Source: an uncultured Bacteroides sp. (GTDB lineage Bacteria > Bacteroidota > Bacteroidia > Cytophagales > Cyclobacteriaceae). Taken from it: a stretch of DNA of 64,000 bases. This document shows, one piece after another, positions 27,245 to 36,848 of this stretch; the stretch's first letter is position 1; each line of letters starts with the position of its first letter. The notes below the pieces were generated by a model that was given only the letters and a program-made list of their open reading frames with translations, was not told where the DNA came from and ran no database searches. Location: positions 62,001 through 126,000 of the forward strand of contig CABHOV010000046.1 of NCBI GenBank assembly GCA_902168185.1. Reading direction: 5' to 3'. The translations under genes were made by a program, and so were the position numbers.

Positions 27245-27632
27245 GATTGTGATTAAATAAGGTTAAGTAGTTATTGACAGTTAATCTATACAGGCATTTC
27301 AACGCCTATATATTTAGTATTCTTAGCCGCAAAGTTGATATGCGCCAGATAGGGTTACAATGGTGAATACCGGATTTATAAAAATCAGGTATTAGAAAAT
27401 TATCGTAAGGCCAACATCTGAAGAGGTGCGTGATTGGAGGATTCTTTTTACGGGATATACTTAAAAAAATCTAAGGGTTTACCTTAGCGCTAAAAAACAA
27501 GCATTTTTCAAACGTTTAAAATATCTTTTTTAAGCGGATTGCTTGCAGTTCAGGAACAGCCGGTATATAACAATGACCTATAGCAATATCTTTAGTAACT
27601 GTCAGAATCAGTTACATTAATCTCAGTGTCGA

Positions 27633-27687
27633 TTTTGTCCGCTTCACTTAAATAAATATGTTGTATGAGGTTAGAGGTGTATTTTTG
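27633..27687 (+). promoter_or_regulatory. TTTTGTCCGCTTCACTTA box and -7 element before lytS/lytTR pair 2
   Basis: The 18-bp word is at 27633-27650 and recurs exactly at 29620. A canonical -7 element TATTTTTG ends at 27687, 54 bp from the box start, and the kinase ATG is at 27693, so the transcript may be nearly leaderless. The rest of the 27245-27632 gap shows no gene. Confidence 0.55.
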
Positions 27688-27692
27688 CATCC

Positions 27693-28736
27693 ATGGAGCT
27701 AAAGCTACCCATTAAAAACCTGATCCGACTCAATTGGCTATTGTCACTGATCCCCAGCGCTATTGTTTGTATTTTTCTCCTGCACGACAAGGCACAGACA
27801 CATGTCATTCACATCACCATCATGACAGCAATCGCCATTGCAACCATCGGACTCGGCAACATCTATATTATCGTTGTCCTGGCACAAAGATTTGAGATCA
27901 GCTCCCGCAAATTCAAACTGTATCGTTACCTGCTAACCTATACCGCCAGTGCTATAGCATACTTAATTATCTGGCCAACGTTCGTCTTTTTCACAAATTA
28001 TGTTACCTCTTCCTCCCTTCTGTACGACTTTATTCTCTTGGGTATAGGAAGTGTGATGGTCAATTCATTGATTGTGGTGTTCCACAACTTTGTTCTCTTA
28101 CAAAGTGAAAAAGCGCATGACGATCTCGAATTCTCCAAGTTGAAAACTGCTCATGCAGAAGCTGCAAATCTGCTCTTGAAACAACAAATACATCCCCACT
28201 TCCTCTTCAATGCACTCAATACGGTAAAGGCGCTATACCGGACTGATTCGCGCGCGGGCGATTCATACATTGTTCATCTTGCAAATTTTTTACGAGCATC
28301 TGTCTTTAGTCACGCCAGCAAAATATCAATACTGGAAGAAGAGTTATCGCTTTTAAAAGATTATCTGGAAATGCAAAAGATTCGCTTCGGTGACGCGCTC
28401 GATTGTTCAATTTCAATTCCTGAAAATATACTGACAAGTTTTTCGCTTCCCTCCTTTTCACTTCAGCCGTTGCTAGAGAATGCTATAAAACATAATGAAC
28501 TGACAGAAGAAGCACCGCTGAAAGTATATATATGCAAAAAAGACGATCGCATTATCGTTTCTAACAATCTTCAAAAAAAGATGGTGAATGTCTCATCAAC
28601 CAATCAAGGGCTGGCCAACCTGGCAGAACGATACAGGATCTGGTCAGGCGATGAAGTGATCATAAAAGAAGATGACCATACATTTTCTGTAAGTATAAAA
28701 TTGCTAGCAAATGAAAATAGTAATCATCGAGGATGA
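27693..28736 (+). CDS. LytS-type sensor histidine kinase
   Basis: A 347-residue inner-membrane kinase: four helices (about 12-30, 38-62, 78-100 and 109-131), then LLKQQIHPHFLFNALNTVKA with His169 as phospho-acceptor, and ATPase motifs LLENAIKHNELTEEAPLKVY and NQGLANLAERYRIWSGDEVI. It overlaps the response-regulator gene by 26 bp. Its C-terminal half is closely similar to the orphan protein at 30555. The conserved promoter box suggests that this pair controls its own gene and those at 29729 and 30555. Confidence 0.9.
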   Translation: MELKLPIKNLIRLNWLLSLIPSAIVCIFLLHDKAQTHVIHITIMTAIAIATIGLGNIYIIVVLAQRFEISSRKFKLYRYLLTYTASAIAYLIIWPTFVFFTNYVTSSSLLYDFILLGIGSVMVNSLIVVFHNFVLLQSEKAHDDLEFSKLKTAHAEAANLLLKQQIHPHFLFNALNTVKALYRTDSRAGDSYIVHLANFLRASVFSHASKISILEEELSLLKDYLEMQKIRFGDALDCSISIPENILTSFSLPSFSLQPLLENAIKHNELTEEAPLKVYICKKDDRIIVSNNLQKKMVNVSSTNQGLANLAERYRIWSGDEVIIKEDDHTFSVSIKLLANENSNHRG

Positions 28737-29472
28737 AAGGGTTGTCGCGAATGACCTTGAGGCAAGTATCCGACAATTAGTTGAATCCACCATCGTACAA
28801 CTTCACTCGGTTAAAGAAGCGATCGCGTATTTTAAGAAAGGAAATATGCCAGACCTGATCTTCAGCGACATTCAGTTGGGTGACGGGCTTAGCTTCGAAA
28901 TATTTATAGCCGTACCTCAAACGGCACCGGTGATCTTCTGCACAGCCTATAATGAATACGCACTGGATGCTTTCCGTGTCAATGGCATTGACTATATTTT
29001 AAAACCTTTCACGGTAGACACCTTGGAGCGTTCCTTACACAAATACAATCAGCTAAAAAAAATATTCGCACCAGACCAGAATCTCAGCTATAGCGCAATG
29101 ATCAAGATGCTAACCGAGCGTAACTCCGACCGCGCCGCATCGGTGCTGGTATATCACCAGGATAAAATTATACCGGTTAAATTGGAAGACACTGCTTTAT
29201 TTTATCTCGAGAATGAAGTCACGCACCTGCTAACGTTTTCCGGTAAGATGTACTATCCAAACAAAAAGCTCGATGAACTTGAGCAATTGACTGGAAATTT
29301 ATTTTTCAGAGCCAACCGTCAATTTCTGGTCTCTCGTAAGGCTATATCTGATGTATCCAGCTTTTTCTCCCGGAAGCTTTCCGTTAACCTAACCATACCC
29401 TTCAAAGAAAAGATCATGGTTAGTAAAGTAAAATCTCCTGTATTCCTGGAATGGCTTTCCAAAACCGTTTGA
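28711..29472 (+). CDS. LytTR-family response regulator
   Basis: A 253-residue regulator with receiver acids E7/D8, phospho-acceptor Asp53 in LIFSDIQLGDG, FCTAYNEYALDAFRVNGIDY and Lys in ILKPF, followed by a LytTR domain (VLVYHQDKIIPVKLEDTALF, FFRANRQFLVSRKAI). It is a paralogue of the regulator at 10147, and the whole pair is duplicated relative to 9141-10908. The likely operator is the TTTTGTCCGCTT box. Confidence 0.9.
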   Translation: MKIVIIEDERVVANDLEASIRQLVESTIVQLHSVKEAIAYFKKGNMPDLIFSDIQLGDGLSFEIFIAVPQTAPVIFCTAYNEYALDAFRVNGIDYILKPFTVDTLERSLHKYNQLKKIFAPDQNLSYSAMIKMLTERNSDRAASVLVYHQDKIIPVKLEDTALFYLENEVTHLLTFSGKMYYPNKKLDELEQLTGNLFFRANRQFLVSRKAISDVSSFFSRKLSVNLTIPFKEKIMVSKVKSPVFLEWLSKTV

Positions 29473-29619
29473 TGTAGTTTCTGGTTGATTTCTTTTAGTG
29501 GCAGAGAAATATCGCTGCAGCGATACACAGTACCATCATCTATATAGCGAACCTATTCATTATAGAACAAACGTTGCTTCTGCGAACCCGAAGTACATAT
29601 TCGATAGCTTCAATATCAC

Positions 29620-29676
29620 TTTTGTCCGCTTCACTTATTTCCTCCTTCCTGCAGCGGTATAAACCCCACATCTTTG
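29620..29676 (+). promoter_or_regulatory. TTTTGTCCGCTTCACTTA box and -7 element before the barrel protein gene
   Basis: The 18-bp word is identical to that at 27633. A -7-like CATCTTTG ends at 29676, 56 bp from the box start. The gene starts at 29729. Confidence 0.55.
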
Positions 29677-29728
29677 AGCCATACAAACGCAAGTTTATGC
29701 TTGCTGTAAAAACATTAAATGTACTGAT

Positions 29729-30304
29729 ATGAAAAAGTTAATTATTGTATGTCTCCTGCTGGCGTCTGCCAACACTTTTGCACAATCCATTTTAAAGCGG
29801 TTAAGCTTCGGGCTCAAGGCAGGTGCCAACTATAGCAATTTCACCAACGCTGATTTTTCAACGGATCCATTGGTTGGATTTCATGCAGGGGTGTTGGTTA
29901 ATCTCAAATTGACGGACAAGTTTTCGATACAAGAAGAATTTGTATTCTCATCTCAAGGAGCAAAATTCAATGAAGATTTTTTAGGCAACAAAGAGATCAA
30001 GATATATTATCTGAACGTTCCTATACTCTTTAAGTACCGGACAAATATGGGCCTATATTTCGAAGCGGGACCTCAAGTAAGTATGCGCCTTAGTGAAGAC
30101 ATGGAGAATATGCCTGAAGAAGATTTTTCACAGCAAATTGATGTGGGCGTTGCCGGAGGGCTTGGGTATCAATCTAAAACCGGCTTTGGCATTGGCGTAC
30201 GATATTGTGCAGGGCTATCAAAAGTTGCCAACTTCGAAATCGGAAACACCAAGCCTGAATTCAGAAATGATGTAGCACAGGCAAGCATCTTCTATATCTT
30301 CTAA
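29729..30304 (+). CDS. Outer-membrane beta-barrel protein (porin-family, PorT/OMP_b-brl_2 type)
   Basis: A 191-residue protein with signal peptide (MKKLIIVCLLLASANTFAQ) and an eight-strand-type barrel: LSFGLKAGANYSNFTNADFS, GFHAGVLVNLKLTDKFSIQE, LNVPILFKYRTNMGLYFEAG, FGIGVRYCAGLSKV, and a C-terminal Phe (SIFYIF). This small OMP family is common in Bacteroidota; the function is unknown. It shares its promoter box with the upstream kinase pair, so it is the best candidate target of that system. Confidence 0.85.
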   Translation: MKKLIIVCLLLASANTFAQSILKRLSFGLKAGANYSNFTNADFSTDPLVGFHAGVLVNLKLTDKFSIQEEFVFSSQGAKFNEDFLGNKEIKIYYLNVPILFKYRTNMGLYFEAGPQVSMRLSEDMENMPEEDFSQQIDVGVAGGLGYQSKTGFGIGVRYCAGLSKVANFEIGNTKPEFRNDVAQASIFYIF

Positions 30305-30371
30305 CTATATATAAATACCTTTTCTGAACTAAAGGTTTGGGATAGGGGTATTCAGCCAGGTTCAGAAAGGC

Positions 30372-30404
30372 ATCCCGGTTTCGAAAGGAATCGGGATTTT
30401 TTTT
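30372..30404 (+). terminator. Terminator after the barrel protein gene
   Basis: ATCCCG and CGGGAT arms with a partly paired interior (TTTC/GGAA), followed by an unbroken run of T to 30404. Confidence 0.75.
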
Positions 30405-30473
30405 ACATCACAGCTTCAATCACAAATGAAAAGTATAAAAATATTCAATGGTATATATTCCACCTCCATTTGC

Positions 30474-30529
30474 TTTTGTCCGCTTAGGTGACCTTTCCCT
30501 ATAGATGATCCGTTATCAAGTCAACTTTA
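30474..30529 (+). promoter_or_regulatory. Third TTTTGTCCGCTT box, before the orphan ATPase gene
   Basis: TTTTGTCCGCTTA at 30474-30486 matches the boxes at 27633 and 29620 for 13 bp. A -7-like AACTTTA ends at 30529, 55 bp from the box start, and the gene starts at 30555. Confidence 0.45.
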
Positions 30530-30554
30530 CTTCAAGAATAAACATTCGTTCACT

Positions 30555-31088
30555 ATGCATAAAAAACACGAGGAATTAAAGTCGCTTCACAAACAAGGCG
30601 AAGCGTGTCTGACAAATGTAACCGACTTCTTAAAAACATTCATTGCCAATCCGATTTCCAAAATTGTTAGGTTGGAAGAGGAGTTGATGTTTTGCAGGGC
30701 CTATATTGAAATACAACAACTGCTTTTCGGAAATGCATTGACCTATGAAATAGATCTGTCGTTGGATATTATACAGGACAAGTTTGTTCCGCATTTTTCC
30801 ATTTACACTTTGTTGGAAAACGCTATCCGGCATAATCACTTTACTGAAGAATCGCCATTGAAAATAATTATTGTCAATGAAGACAACCACTTAAAAGTTA
30901 TCAACAACCTCCATCCCAAAAAAAGCACAGAGTCTCCCACCAGTCAAGGTCTATTAAATCTTGCAGAACTGTATCGTCTTCTTTCCGGAGACGAAATACA
31001 TATCCTTCAAAGTAAAAACTATTTTGCTGTACATATAAAGCTATTCAACAATGAAGCCTATCCATTCGAAGACGCCTATATCTATTGA
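30555..31088 (+). CDS. ATPase-only LytS-like protein lacking membrane helices and phospho-acceptor histidine
   Basis: A 177-residue protein similar along its length to residues about 190-345 of the kinase at 27693: FLKTFIANPISKIVRLEEEL matches FLRASVFSHASKISILEEEL, and LLENAIRHNHFTEESPLKII matches LLENAIKHNELTEEAPLKVY. The membrane part and the HPHFLFN motif are absent, replaced by a short charged start (MHKKHEELKSLHKQGEACLT). It keeps the N-box-like ENAIRHN and SQGLLNLAELYRL. It has its own promoter box, so it may be a real anti-kinase or dimerisation partner; otherwise it is a remnant of a duplicated kinase. Confidence 0.7.
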   Translation: MHKKHEELKSLHKQGEACLTNVTDFLKTFIANPISKIVRLEEELMFCRAYIEIQQLLFGNALTYEIDLSLDIIQDKFVPHFSIYTLLENAIRHNHFTEESPLKIIIVNEDNHLKVINNLHPKKSTESPTSQGLLNLAELYRLLSGDEIHILQSKNYFAVHIKLFNNEAYPFEDAYIY

Positions 31089-31131
31089 AGGTTTCTAACC
31101 TATGGAGTACAAATCCTTATAAACTAATATC

Positions 31132-31166
31132 AAAAAAAAGGGACGTAAGTAAAACTTACGCCCCTT
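31132..31166 (-). terminator. Terminator of the LamG lipoprotein gene
   Basis: On the minus strand GGGGCGTAAG, a TTTTA loop, CTTACGTCCC and then eight T. It lies 23 bp after the stop at 31189. Confidence 0.85.
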
Positions 31167-31188
31167 CACTGCAAACACAAATAGGTTA

Positions 31189-32718
31189 TTAGTGATTAGG
31201 TGCTGTTGAGGTTACGCGTAATGCGCTACCCATGATTGTACCGTTGAAATGATTTGATGACTGATCAACAACAGTAGTACCGGAAGCTTCATCAAAATTC
31301 CAGTATCCTGTCAGACCTGTCTCATTCCCTACCAACAGTTGATTTTTATATTGATTGATTTCAGTAGCCGTGAGCGCTTTCGTCCACACCGATACATCAT
31401 CTATCGTTCCTTTAAAGAAGTAGTTTATTCCATTGGTAAGTTTCTTACCGATCTTGGCTGAAGACGGATCGCTTGTGCTCATTGTATAGGAAGATGAACC
31501 TTGTAAAGTTCCCCCTACATTTACTCCGTCAACATATAAATCAACGTCTGATATACCTTTCAGAACTGCGGTAACATATTTCCAGTTATTGGTAAGTCCT
31601 GTAACGCTGGCAGATCTTCCTCTTCTGTACGCAGGATTGTTTCCACCACGGCCATCACCGTACTCTGCAAATACATTTGTACTGGTAACCGCAAACCAGA
31701 AACCTTTATATACAGTAGTATTTTCCTGACTTACAAATATAGGGCCTGTTGCCGGGATGGTAGGATCTATATTTACCCATGCCGAAACGGTTATCGGGAA
31801 TGTAGTCGTATTGAGAATATCACCAAGATCAACATAGTCATTTACGCCATCAAATTGAATTGCCCCGTTGATACAACGATTGGGAGCACTTGATGCTATA
31901 CGTTCTGCGTTTCCGAATATTGTACCATTATAATGGTTGGGCGATGAGTCCAATACGGTTGTACCAGACGCTTCATCAAAATTCCAATAGGCAAGAAGTC
32001 CGGTTTCACTTCCGCTCAGCGTTTGGTTCATATACTGATTTATTTCAGTAGTTGTTAAAGCTTTGCCCCAAATCGAAACATCATCCATCAGGCCTTTAAA
32101 ATGGTATATAAATCCATTGATTGAACGTTTACCGATCTTTGCTGTAGCAGGATCATTGGAGCTCATGGTTAAATTTGAACTACCTTCGATTGTGCCTCCT
32201 ACATTTACGCCATTAACGTATATCTCAATATCATTTATACCTTTGAGAACAGCCGTTACAAATTTCCAGCTATTGGTAATGTTACCAACGTTAGCCGATC
32301 TTCCTCTTCTGTATGAAGGATCGTTGCCTCCTGCTCCGTCACCATATTCAGCATATACCCCCGTATTGGTTGTAGCGAACCAGAAGCCTTTGTAAGTAGT
32401 CGTGTTATCCTGACTGGACACTATAGGCTGACTGCCGGTTACGGTTGAATCTACATTTACCCATGCAGCCACTGTAACGGGAAAAGTCGTTGTATTCAGA
32501 ATGTCCCCGAGATCAATATAGTCATCCACACCATCAAATTTTATAGCACGGTTGGTACATCCAGGTGGCACTAAACGTGCAGATGCAAGTGCGTTGTTTG
32601 TAGATGGCGCTGGTTCGCGCTTGCTCACTTCGTAATCATCATAATTATCACACGACACTACAGCAAACAATGCTATACATAATAGAGAATGAAAATACTT
32701 AAAAGAATAATTTGTCAT
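31189..32718 (-). CDS. Lipoprotein with two LamG-type (concanavalin-like) domains
   Basis: A 509-residue protein with a lipobox (LFAVVSC, then DNYDDYE, an acidic export signal). Two tandem LamG/laminin-like jelly-roll domains (about 45-265 and 275-505) are near-duplicates: each has IKFDGVDDYIDLGDILNTTT or IQFDGVNDYVDLGDILNTTT, a K/AKIGKRS-type strand, and WGKALTTTEINQYMNQTL or WTKALTATEINQYKNQLL. LamG domains bind sugars or proteins; no catalytic domain is present, so this is a surface-exposed adhesin or carbohydrate-binding lipoprotein. It is downstream of the LytTR/propeller kinase pair and may be its target. Confidence 0.88.
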   Translation of the reverse strand: MTNYSFKYFHSLLCIALFAVVSCDNYDDYEVSKREPAPSTNNALASARLVPPGCTNRAIKFDGVDDYIDLGDILNTTTFPVTVAAWVNVDSTVTGSQPIVSSQDNTTTYKGFWFATTNTGVYAEYGDGAGGNDPSYRRGRSANVGNITNSWKFVTAVLKGINDIEIYVNGVNVGGTIEGSSNLTMSSNDPATAKIGKRSINGFIYHFKGLMDDVSIWGKALTTTEINQYMNQTLSGSETGLLAYWNFDEASGTTVLDSSPNHYNGTIFGNAERIASSAPNRCINGAIQFDGVNDYVDLGDILNTTTFPITVSAWVNIDPTIPATGPIFVSQENTTVYKGFWFAVTSTNVFAEYGDGRGGNNPAYRRGRSASVTGLTNNWKYVTAVLKGISDVDLYVDGVNVGGTLQGSSSYTMSTSDPSSAKIGKKLTNGINYFFKGTIDDVSVWTKALTATEINQYKNQLLVGNETGLTGYWNFDEASGTTVVDQSSNHFNGTIMGSALRVTSTAPNH

Positions 32719-33125
32719 AACGCTTAATTAAAGGTAGGGTTCGATTTTAAAATAACTGTATGAGCATGGCCCATAAACTTCCATTGCACCGGAAGTAATT
32801 TTGCGGAAGCATTCCTGGAATGCATCCGAAGTCTGATCGTGAATTCGGATTTATTTCATTTATAACATCTGGTTTTTAAAACATAGTATATGCGTGCGCA
32901 CAGGCGGTAGGCCATGCGTTGTAACGCTTAAAAATCTCTTGTCAAGTAATTTGGTAAAGCAAAAAATAAATGGTCGGCACCGTGCTGGCAAAACTCTGTT
33001 TACGATTGGGGCATATTGTAATAAGTTCTAAGTCAAAAGTATAGACTTAACCATTACAGTAAAACGATGGATTATCAGGTGCGTCAGTTTTGGGAATAAC
33101 TGCGTCAGGTGAGTGAACAAATACG
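32719..33125. other. Intergenic region upstream of the LamG lipoprotein
   Basis: No gene seen in 407 bp. It contains the promoter of the LamG lipoprotein and the end of the response-regulator transcript. I see no strong hairpin or clear -7 element. Confidence 0.35.
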
Positions 33126-33893
33126 TCAGGCAGGGCTGCTATAATTCAGTGCCTCCAGAACTTCGGCTTTTTTACTGTGGGCAACATCTATACTCTTTGC
33201 GTTCGACATCACCAATACTCCTCCCCTTCCTTTCAGATATCTTTTAACATACTTTATGTTCACAAGGTACTTTTGATGTACCCGAATGAATGTATCCTGC
33301 GGCAGCATTCGTTCATAATCTTTCAACGTTTTGCTGGATATAATTTTACTGTCATCATTTAAATAGAACGTGGTATAATTTCTATCGCCTTCACAATACA
33401 AAATAGTATGTATAGTAATGATCTCAAGGCCGTTCAGTGATGGTATAGCAAGTTGCTCCGGGTATTGTTTCCGACTGGCAAGCTGCTCCCGCAACAAGTC
33501 AAGAATTTTATGAGTGACACGTATATCTTTATCCTTCACGCGCGATACTGCAGTCGTCAGCTCTTGCACATCGATCGGTTTTAGTAAATAATCAAGCGCA
33601 TAATTTTTAATGGCGTTGATTGCATAGTGATTATGCGCGGTTATAAAAATAATTTCGGCAGCAGTAGCACCTATTTCCTTTAACAGATCAAACCCTGATC
33701 CCGATGGCATTTCGATATCCAGGAAAATAACCTGTGGATTCATACTCACGATCAATGATTTTCCTGCAGATACAGAATCCGCTTCGCCGATAACTTCTAT
33801 ATCCGGACAATGCTTACCAAGCATGCTTTGTAAAATCTCTCTGGAACTTTGCTCGTCATCTATAATAACGGCTGATATTTTCTGACTGCTCAT
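33126..33893 (-). CDS. LytTR-family response regulator
   Basis: A 255-residue regulator: receiver with D12/D13, phospho-acceptor Asp59 in QVIFLDIEMPSG, Thr in FITAHNHYA, Lys in DYLLKPID, then a LytTR domain (IHTILYCEGDRNYTTFYLND, TFIRVHQKYLVNIKYVKRYL). It starts 6 bp after the large sensor kinase gene, so it is the cognate regulator. It differs from the two other LytTR proteins here, being closer to the LytR/AlgR type that accompanies propeller sensors. Confidence 0.9.
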   Translation of the reverse strand: MSSQKISAVIIDDEQSSREILQSMLGKHCPDIEVIGEADSVSAGKSLIVSMNPQVIFLDIEMPSGSGFDLLKEIGATAAEIIFITAHNHYAINAIKNYALDYLLKPIDVQELTTAVSRVKDKDIRVTHKILDLLREQLASRKQYPEQLAIPSLNGLEIITIHTILYCEGDRNYTTFYLNDDSKIISSKTLKDYERMLPQDTFIRVHQKYLVNIKYVKRYLKGRGGVLVMSNAKSIDVAHSKKAEVLEALNYSSPA

Positions 33894-33899
33894 AAATAA

Positions 33900-36848
33900 T
33901 TATATAGATGGAATCTTAAATGTTACCAATGTGCCGGGATGATTACCGTACTCGTCTTCCAAATCCTCAATGGACAACTCAATTTTTTGTTTACGTTCGA
34001 AGTTTATGATCTCGATTCTGTCGCGGATAAGATTTATACCTTTGGAACGATGATTCTTTTTTAATGCAAATGATTTCTTTCTGCCGATACCATTATCCTG
34101 TAACGTTATGATAATACACTCGTGACCCATCGCTAATTGAATAGTGAGTTTTTGATCGCTGGCAGTATGATGGAATCCATGCCAAATGGAATTCTCGATA
34201 AAAGGCTGAAGAATCATAGAAGGCATCTCCTGAGTATAGATATCTAACGCAGGATCCACATCTATACTATACGTAAAGTTATAATTCATCCGGAGCTTTT
34301 CTATCTCGAGGTAATTCGTAATGGATGCTAGTTCTTCGTGTATGGGAATCGTGATCTCTTCGGATTGATCTAAAATGGATCGCATAAGTTTGCCGAATCG
34401 CCCCAGGTATTCCTGCGCCATTACCATATCATTTCTCAGGAACAATGCGTGAATGGAATTCAAGGCATTAAAAATAAAATGAGGATTCATCTGCGCACGC
34501 AATGTTCTGAGCTCCGATACAAGTGCCCGCTGTTGCCACATTGCCTTTGTTCTTTGCTGACGAAGATAAAAAGCTATTCCACCCCAAGCCATTGCAATCA
34601 ACAGGCCGATTACGGAGAGTATAAAAAAATTACTTCGCCAGAATGGCTTCTTTATAGTAAATGAAAGTGAAACTTCTTTGCTCCAGATTCCCGATCTACC
34701 TTTGGCCGCCACTATAAATTCATATTCATCCCAGGACAATTCGGGTAAATAAACAAAAGGATCACGCGTATATTTCCAAGGAGAGTCACGATGTAATTTA
34801 TACCGATATAGTACTTCTCCTATACTATTGTACAACGGGCTTACATACTTAATCTCGACATCATTTTCATAATGGTTGAAAATCAAACTTTCCATCTGAG
34901 GCAAATAACGTTTGCCGTGAACGGTGATGTGATCTATATAGATCAATGGTTGAATTGTATCCTGTATAGACAGATGCCGATCAAAAAAATTGAGCCCCTT
35001 ATTCGTAGCCACCCATACGGTATCGTTAAGCACTAACAAATCCGTTATTTCATTGGTAAGCATTCCGTCCAGTACAGTATAGTGCTCTATTTTAAGCTTA
35101 TCAGGATAGCCTGTTATTTTATTAACGCCATTGCTCGTGGCTACCCATAAAGCACCACTGGCATCGGCTGAGATTGCATTGCAGACACCACTGGTCAAGC
35201 CTTGCTCCTCACCAACGGTAACGTATTTTTCATGCTTGTCGAAGAATATAACTCCATCACCGTTGGTAGCCAGCACCAGGGTTGTATCCGATAATTCCTC
35301 AAAATCGTTTACTTGCACCTTGTCGTTGAATCTTTCCCGGTTAATGGCTATCAAAGAATCATCTATAGCTTTATATAGATGTTTGTCTGTGGAGATCCAC
35401 ATGGTTTTCTGTTTATCCAGGAAGAATGCATTAGACCGCTCTTTCTTTAATATACCATAATTTCCATAGCCGAGTTTGCAGTCCAAAGGAAGAACGGTCA
35501 CATCATTTTTATAGGCTTCATAAATGCTTCTGCTTAGTACAAACACTCGGTCACTCGCTCCAAGCCACAGTTTACCTTGTGGATGTTCAATTATTTCTCT
35601 CACATTGCCACAGAGTAATGTTGTTGAACTGCCTTCCAACAGATATAGCCCTACCAGGGAGGCAATCCAGCATCTACCTCCATTAAAATGAATTTTGCGT
35701 ATTCGGCAATCCTCTTTAACAACATTATTTGCAATGGGTATAGAACGCATGCATCCATGATGATATATACCGACGATACCATTTTCATATCCGAACCACA
35801 GTGCGTTGGCAGAGTCCTTGGACAGGCACGATATCTTACTGGAAACCAGTCCATCGGCAACGGTATAACTAAATATTTCTTTCCCTGAACAAAAGAAAAC
35901 GCCACCATCCAGAGTAGTAATCCAGCAATTTCCTTCCCGGTCGCGTATTACAGAAGAGATCTTATACGCTTCCAAGAAGGGAATCAGGAATTTCCGGGTA
36001 ATTTTCGAATAAGGTATAACCCCCTTATTTGTACAAATCCAAATATTGTCGTGATCCTGACCTATATTATAAACAGACAGTATACTTGATGCCGGACGCA
36101 TAAATAAGTTGAACGTGTCATCCTGTAGATTCCCTGCGTAAACATGACCATGGCTACTATACAATATATCATGCTCACTTAACTGAACACTTCGGGGTAG
36201 TTGCAAATTAGCTGTTGTCAACAAATGACACGTGTCGATTTCTAAAACCTCTTCTTGGTTTTCGTTCATTTGTACTTTATATATACCGGTTCTGGATACG
36301 ATAGCAATCCTTCGGTTACCTATGGAAAAAATGTCGTTGATGGATTCAAAGTCATTGTTGCTAAAAATACGATGGATCTGTTTGCTGCGTGAATAATTAA
36401 CGATGCCGTCTCTTAATGTTGATATCCAGACAGTACCTTGTGCATCCTCAAACATTCCGGAGATGTAGGATTGTGAATCCAGTAGCGTTAGCGTTGTATC
36501 TGTAGAGGAATTGGTGATGAAGCCGTCTTTGAAGTAAGACACCTTTCCATTCAAGGTTCTAAACCATATTCTACCGCTGCTATCTTCAAAGAAATTAAAG
36601 ACTTCGTTATCCGATAATCCATTGCGAATGGTAAGATGTGAAAAGGTATATCCATCGTATCGGCTCACCCCCAGGGGTGTACCAAACCACATAAAACCTT
36701 TGCTATCCTGAAACGATGCATACACAGTGTTGGAAGGCAAACCATTGTCGGTCGTATAGTTCTTATAGCTGCGACTTTGTGAATGGCTTTCAAATGTAGT
36801 AAAGGTATAGAGGACAGAAAGCAGCAAAAAATAAATACTACGAGGCAT
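33900..36848 (-). CDS. Periplasmic propeller-sensor histidine kinase (LytS C-terminus)
   Basis: A 982-residue protein. Signal peptide, then about 650 residues of Reg_prop propeller repeats (KNYTTDNGLPSNTVYASFQD, FMWFGTPLGVSRYDG, GRIWFRTLNGKVSYF, ALWVATSNGVNKI), a Y_Y_Y Ig-like domain (RYKLHRDSPWKYTRDPFVYL), one membrane helix (FFILSVIGLLIAMAWGGIAF), and a LytS His_kinase with RAQMNPHFIFNALNSIHALF and ATPase motifs ENSIWHGFHH and GIGRKKSF. In Bacteroidota such sensors read extracellular oligosaccharides or envelope cues. The partner regulator lies 6 bp downstream. Unlike hybrid two-component systems of gut Bacteroides, receiver and HTH are on a separate protein. Confidence 0.92.
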   Translation of the reverse strand: MPRSIYFLLLSVLYTFTTFESHSQSRSYKNYTTDNGLPSNTVYASFQDSKGFMWFGTPLGVSRYDGYTFSHLTIRNGLSDNEVFNFFEDSSGRIWFRTLNGKVSYFKDGFITNSSTDTTLTLLDSQSYISGMFEDAQGTVWISTLRDGIVNYSRSKQIHRIFSNNDFESINDIFSIGNRRIAIVSRTGIYKVQMNENQEEVLEIDTCHLLTTANLQLPRSVQLSEHDILYSSHGHVYAGNLQDDTFNLFMRPASSILSVYNIGQDHDNIWICTNKGVIPYSKITRKFLIPFLEAYKISSVIRDREGNCWITTLDGGVFFCSGKEIFSYTVADGLVSSKISCLSKDSANALWFGYENGIVGIYHHGCMRSIPIANNVVKEDCRIRKIHFNGGRCWIASLVGLYLLEGSSTTLLCGNVREIIEHPQGKLWLGASDRVFVLSRSIYEAYKNDVTVLPLDCKLGYGNYGILKKERSNAFFLDKQKTMWISTDKHLYKAIDDSLIAINRERFNDKVQVNDFEELSDTTLVLATNGDGVIFFDKHEKYVTVGEEQGLTSGVCNAISADASGALWVATSNGVNKITGYPDKLKIEHYTVLDGMLTNEITDLLVLNDTVWVATNKGLNFFDRHLSIQDTIQPLIYIDHITVHGKRYLPQMESLIFNHYENDVEIKYVSPLYNSIGEVLYRYKLHRDSPWKYTRDPFVYLPELSWDEYEFIVAAKGRSGIWSKEVSLSFTIKKPFWRSNFFILSVIGLLIAMAWGGIAFYLRQQRTKAMWQQRALVSELRTLRAQMNPHFIFNALNSIHALFLRNDMVMAQEYLGRFGKLMRSILDQSEEITIPIHEELASITNYLEIEKLRMNYNFTYSIDVDPALDIYTQEMPSMILQPFIENSIWHGFHHTASDQKLTIQLAMGHECIIITLQDNGIGRKKSFALKKNHRSKGINLIRDRIEIINFERKQKIELSIEDLEDEYGNHPGTLVTFKIPSI

